Assembly (NCBI GenBank): GCA_937930305.1
Contig: CALGLE010000020.1
Coordinates: 180,427 to 244,426 of the forward strand
Direction: 5' to 3'
Length of the DNA: 64,000 bases
DNA from: an uncultured Granulosicoccaceae bacterium
GTDB taxonomy: Bacteria; Pseudomonadota; Gammaproteobacteria; Granulosicoccales; Granulosicoccaceae
The notes beneath the pieces were generated by a model, which saw nothing but the letters and a program-made list of their open reading frames with translations, ran no database searches and was not told where the DNA came from. The position numbers and the translations under genes were made by a program. Of the stretch, positions 61,164-64,000 are shown one piece after another (the first letter of the stretch is position 1; every line of letters begins with the position of its first letter).

Positions 61164-62476
61164 CCGACCACACCGGTGTATTGCAGGAACTAGTCGACGG
61201 CACTTGGCGCGAACCAGGCAGCAATACGCAGTACGATATCGGTATAAAGAATATCGTTATACGCGAATCTTTGGAGGGTCAGGAAGCGCAACTCATCGCA
61301 GACTTGTATCAGAACAAGAAAATTACCATCGTGTCTGATCCATTCACTCACGCAGCCTACGGGCAACGAATTTTTAACGCACTAACTAAAGACAACAGTA
61401 ATCAAGTTTCTGAATTTGTCTGGCAAACCGCACAATGCTCTGACCGTGGTGTGGCCGAGGTGCAAGCCGCCACCAAAGACGCTGAGGTATTAATTGCTGT
61501 TGGCTCCGGCACCATCAACGATTCGGTTAAGTACGCCTGCTTTCTCGATGACAAGCCCTACTCGGTTTTTGCCACATCCCCGATGAATGCCTTCACCACC
61601 GGCACGGCCTCAGTCTCGTTTGGTGGTTTTAAAAAATCCATCTCATGCCGAGGAGCGGAAGGGATTTTCTTCGACCTGGCCATACTCAGTGCCTGCCCAC
61701 CCCGATTAATATCAGCGGCGTTTGCCGATGTAATCTGTCGCACCACAGCGCAGGTGGACTGGCTTATGTCACACATTTTGTTTGACACGTTTTACACCCA
61801 AACCCCTTACACGCTGCTGGCCTATGATGAACCCGATATGATTGCAAACGCTGAGCGAATGTTATCGGGAGATACCAAAGCCCTGGGTATGCTGACACGC
61901 ATATCAGCGATCATGGGCTTAGGTACACGCTTTAACAATACTACCCACAGTGGCAGTATGGCAGAGCATCAGATCTCGCATTACATCGATATGTTCGCCG
62001 GCGATAAACACCCCAAAAGTTCGCACGGTGAGCAAGTGGGGGTGGCAACCATCACGATGTCGCATCTACACAACCATGTGTTGACGAATGCAACGCCACC
62101 AGTGATGAAAGCGACTCACATTCCAGAATCCTATTTACTGGAAAAGTTCGGCTCTGATATCGGCAACAACATGATTGAGCAAACCAAAATTAAAGCCCTT
62201 ACCGATGCTTCCGCAGATGCGCTTAACCAACGATTTGCCGATGAATGGGATTCCATTAGAACCCAGCTGCAAGCTGCGATGTTGCCCTACGATCAACTCA
62301 GCAGCGCCATGGCGGCCGCTGGCTGCCAACTCACGGCAACCGATCTTGAGCTCGACACCGACTTCTACTTAGAAGCGGTGCAAGGCGCACGTTTTATCCG
62401 TGACCGATTCAGCATGTTGGATGTCATCGACGACAGCGTTGGCTTGGCATCAGTCACCGATTCCTTACCACTGTAA
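61160..62476 (+). CDS. sn-glycerol-1-phosphate dehydrogenase-like protein (AraM/EgsA family)
   Basis: A 438-residue iron-type alcohol dehydrogenase fold protein. The family blocks are G-S-G-T-I-N-D-S-V-K-Y, T-S-P-M-N-A-F-T-T-G-T-A-S-V, K-S-I-S-C-R-G-A-E-G-I and F-A-D-V-I-C-R. The metal ligand region holds H-S-G-S-M-A-E-H-Q-I-S-H and S-H-G-E-Q-V-G-V, whose His residues fit AraM. AraM-type enzymes reduce DHAP to glycerol-1-phosphate or oxidise related polyol phosphates. The 4-bp overlap with the kinase gene implies sequential action: polyol phosphate to ketose phosphate. The exact substrate is unknown. Confidence 0.83.
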   Translation: MTDHTGVLQELVDGTWREPGSNTQYDIGIKNIVIRESLEGQEAQLIADLYQNKKITIVSDPFTHAAYGQRIFNALTKDNSNQVSEFVWQTAQCSDRGVAEVQAATKDAEVLIAVGSGTINDSVKYACFLDDKPYSVFATSPMNAFTTGTASVSFGGFKKSISCRGAEGIFFDLAILSACPPRLISAAFADVICRTTAQVDWLMSHILFDTFYTQTPYTLLAYDEPDMIANAERMLSGDTKALGMLTRISAIMGLGTRFNNTTHSGSMAEHQISHYIDMFAGDKHPKSSHGEQVGVATITMSHLHNHVLTNATPPVMKATHIPESYLLEKFGSDIGNNMIEQTKIKALTDASADALNQRFADEWDSIRTQLQAAMLPYDQLSSAMAAAGCQLTATDLELDTDFYLEAVQGARFIRDRFSMLDVIDDSVGLASVTDSLPL

Positions 62477-62527
62477 AAACCGTTTCGTGAAAACAAAACC
62501 GTCGATAATCGCAACGAAGCTACAATC

Positions 62528-63595
62528 ATGCACATCGTAGTCTTGGGCGCTGGAGTGATGGGCAGCGCACTGTGCGTTCCAGCCGCTGCAAGCACGCCAC
62601 AACAAAAAACAAAGAGTGTCACGTTAGTGGGTTCACCACTGGATGAGGCCATCATTGAATCCATCAACGCATCCCGCCATCACCCTACACTGGATGTGCA
62701 TCTACCTGAAGCCATCACAGCGATCAGCCACAAGCAATGCGATGCCACGCTGCTGCAATCGGCTGACTTGATCATTCTCGGTGTAAGCAGCGCCGGTATC
62801 GGCTGGGCAATCGAACAAATTCGCAGCGCGCAGGCAACACCGAAACTGCTAAGCCTGGTGACTAAAGGCTTAATGGAAAATCCTGTACCCAGCTTGCCAC
62901 CGTTAACCTACGCGCACACACTGCCCAATGAATTGAATATGGACGCTAACAAGGTTGTGGGCATAGGTGGGCCGTGTATCGCACGTGAGCTGGCGCTAAA
63001 CATACCCACCCGGGTGATATTCGGTTCAAAAGACATTCAATCTTGTGACGTCATGCGCAGCGCCTTTCAAACCGATACCTATCGTATTAAGACCACGACT
63101 GATATAGAGCAGTTGGAAGCTTGCGCTGCATTGAAGAATTTTTTATGCATCGGTGTCAGTGCCATGCTCGGTGCACATCCATTAAACGACAGCCATGCGA
63201 AAAATCCTGTCGCCGCATTATTTAATCAAGCCGTGCTGGAATTACGTGTGCTCAGCGAATGGATCGCACCCTCCCCCCAATCAACGCAACCAGACATCAC
63301 CGCCTTCGATCTAGCTGGCTTGGGCGATTTACACGTAACCGTGGGCGGTGGCAGAAACAGCCGCTTGGGCAACTACCTAGGTCAAGGGCATACGCTGGAT
63401 TCCGTGTTAAACAATCAAATGTTGAATGTCACCGTCGAAGGCGTTGATACCGGCAAACAACTCCATTCGGGCGTCGTCTCTGCCTGTGAAACGGGCACAT
63501 TAAATGGCGACCACATACCGCTAACACTGGCAATTCTTCAGTGCATTCACTCTCGCGGTGCATTCGAATTTGACTTTACTCGCTTACCGGGTTAA
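62528..63595 (+). CDS. GpsA-like NAD(P)-dependent glycerol-3-phosphate dehydrogenase homologue
   Basis: A 355-residue GpsA-family protein. The Rossmann motif L-G-A-G-V-M-G-S-A-L is at the N-terminus, the catalytic Lys is in L-E-A-C-A-A-L-K-N-F, and the second domain block is L-A-G-L-G-D-L. The usual T-C-x-S-x-x-S-R-N-R stretch is replaced by H-V-T-V-G-G-G-R-N-S-R-L-G-N-Y-L-G-Q-G, so the substrate pocket may differ from true GpsA. It lies 51 bp after the AraM-like gene and ends 5 bp before the convergent RpiB-like gene. A housekeeping GpsA is expected elsewhere in the genome. Confidence 0.83.
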   Translation: MHIVVLGAGVMGSALCVPAAASTPQQKTKSVTLVGSPLDEAIIESINASRHHPTLDVHLPEAITAISHKQCDATLLQSADLIILGVSSAGIGWAIEQIRSAQATPKLLSLVTKGLMENPVPSLPPLTYAHTLPNELNMDANKVVGIGGPCIARELALNIPTRVIFGSKDIQSCDVMRSAFQTDTYRIKTTTDIEQLEACAALKNFLCIGVSAMLGAHPLNDSHAKNPVAALFNQAVLELRVLSEWIAPSPQSTQPDITAFDLAGLGDLHVTVGGGRNSRLGNYLGQGHTLDSVLNNQMLNVTVEGVDTGKQLHSGVVSACETGTLNGDHIPLTLAILQCIHSRGAFEFDFTRLPG

Positions 63596-63600
63596 CTGAT

Positions 63601-64000
63601 TCAACCTTCACGGTTATATTTTTTATCCACCTCATTGATCGCCTCAACGTTCGATGCCGAACGGCCCTGCACATCAAACGATTCTTTTAAAAACGATTCA
63701 GCAATCAGTTTAGCCAGCTCGGTACCGACTACCCGTGCGCCCATGGTTATGATTTGTGCGTTGTTCGACAGCGCAGCACGCTGTGCGGAATAACAATCGT
63801 GGCAGAGCGCTGCACGTATGCCAGGCACTTTGTTAGCGGCGATAGACACACCAATGCCTGTACCGCACACAAGAATCGCACGATCGAAATCACCGGCCAT
63901 AACTTGGCACGCCACCCGGTCGGCAAGATTTGCATAAAACGCATCAGGACCCGTAGAAGTGTGCGAGATTTCCGACACCTGGTACTGTTTTGAAAGGTGG
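63601..64000 (-). CDS. rpiB: RpiB-like sugar-phosphate isomerase, C-terminal part (gene runs off the window)
   Basis: The frame is open from the window edge to the stop at 63601 and covers most of an RpiB/LacAB isomerase (133 codons; full length is about 150). The GTG at 63978 is not the real start, since the frame continues H-L-S-K-Q-Y-Q-V upstream and the first ~20 residues lie beyond the window. Active-site blocks are present: [20 protein letters not shown] and C-H-D-C-Y-S-A, then [12 protein letters not shown]. It interconverts aldose and ketose phosphates. Near a SorC/EryD-type regulator it recalls the RpiB-like isomerase of erythritol catabolism. Confidence 0.88.
   Translation of the reverse strand, partial: HLSKQYQVSEISHTSTGPDAFYANLADRVACQVMAGDFDRAILVCGTGIGVSIAANKVPGIRAALCHDCYSAQRAALSNNAQIITMGARVVGTELAKLIAESFLKESFDVQGRSASNVEAINEVDKKYNREG

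Noticed and set aside
1..64000. CRISPR arrays, insertion sequences, transposases, phage genes
   Set aside because: No regularly spaced repeats, no cas genes, and no transposase or integrase motifs were found in any frame.

Overview
The window looks like a contiguous chromosomal stretch of a heterotrophic, probably marine, gammaproteobacterium. This rests on gammaproteobacterial families (YgiQ, HspQ, CsrA, YigI-type thioesterase, GbuA-type ureohydrolase, RlmD-type 23S rRNA methyltransferase, YccA/BI-1), a medium GC content by eye, and a load of ABC and TRAP uptake systems. There is no insertion sequence, transposase, integrase, phage gene or CRISPR array. The genus cannot be told from the sequence.

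Layout. 1-6.9 kb: the start of a lipoprotein gene and a leftward efflux operon (periplasmic adaptor, AcrB-type RND pump, MMPL exporter). 7.1-14 kb: ygiQ, then a LivGFHM-type ABC transporter without a binding protein, ending in an acyl-CoA thioesterase. 14-15.2 kb: a RES/Xre toxin-antitoxin pair. 15.4-21.6 kb: a periplasmic 5'-nucleotidase, a xylose-reductase-like aldo-keto reductase, hspQ, and two divergent envelope proteins of unknown role. 22-25.8 kb: a polar amino acid ABC permease and ATPase divergent from a PheC-like periplasmic protein, followed by an aromatic aminotransferase. 25.8-33.6 kb: two Lin0512 paralogues, a DUF4124-like protein, a transmembrane Ser/Thr kinase, a long-form GAPDH, a DUF4159 protein and xylulokinase. 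33.9-34.2 kb: tRNA-Ser(UGA) with a duplicated 3' tail and a hairpin-rich spacer.

34.4-41.5 kb holds a BI-1 family protein, a guanidinobutyrase-like enzyme, a HAMP protein with a repeat lipoprotein, a fructosamine kinase family protein, a double SnoaL protein, a thioesterase and an SDR. 41.8-48.7 kb holds a TRAP transporter, an enoyl-CoA hydratase with a FAD oxidoreductase, and an orphan TauA-like binding protein. 48.8-51.7 kb holds a divergent hybrid histidine kinase and FixJ-type regulator, and csrA. 52.3-56.6 kb holds an RNA methyltransferase, a phosphopantetheinyl transferase, a 2-hydroxyacid dehydrogenase and a cytochrome P450.

56.7-64 kb is the most interesting part: a catabolic island for an unidentified polyol or sugar. 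It contains a Zn polyol dehydrogenase, a FucA-type aldolase, a SorC/EryD-type regulator, an FGGY kinase, a glycerol-1-phosphate-dehydrogenase-like protein, a GpsA-like protein, and an RpiB-like isomerase that runs off the window. The enzymes make a plausible route from polyol to ketose, ketose phosphate, and then triose phosphate plus an aldehyde. The pairing of sn-G1P- and sn-G3P-type dehydrogenases behind one kinase matches no pathway I know. Xylulokinase and a xylose-reductase-like enzyme elsewhere in the window add to a pentose/pentitol theme.
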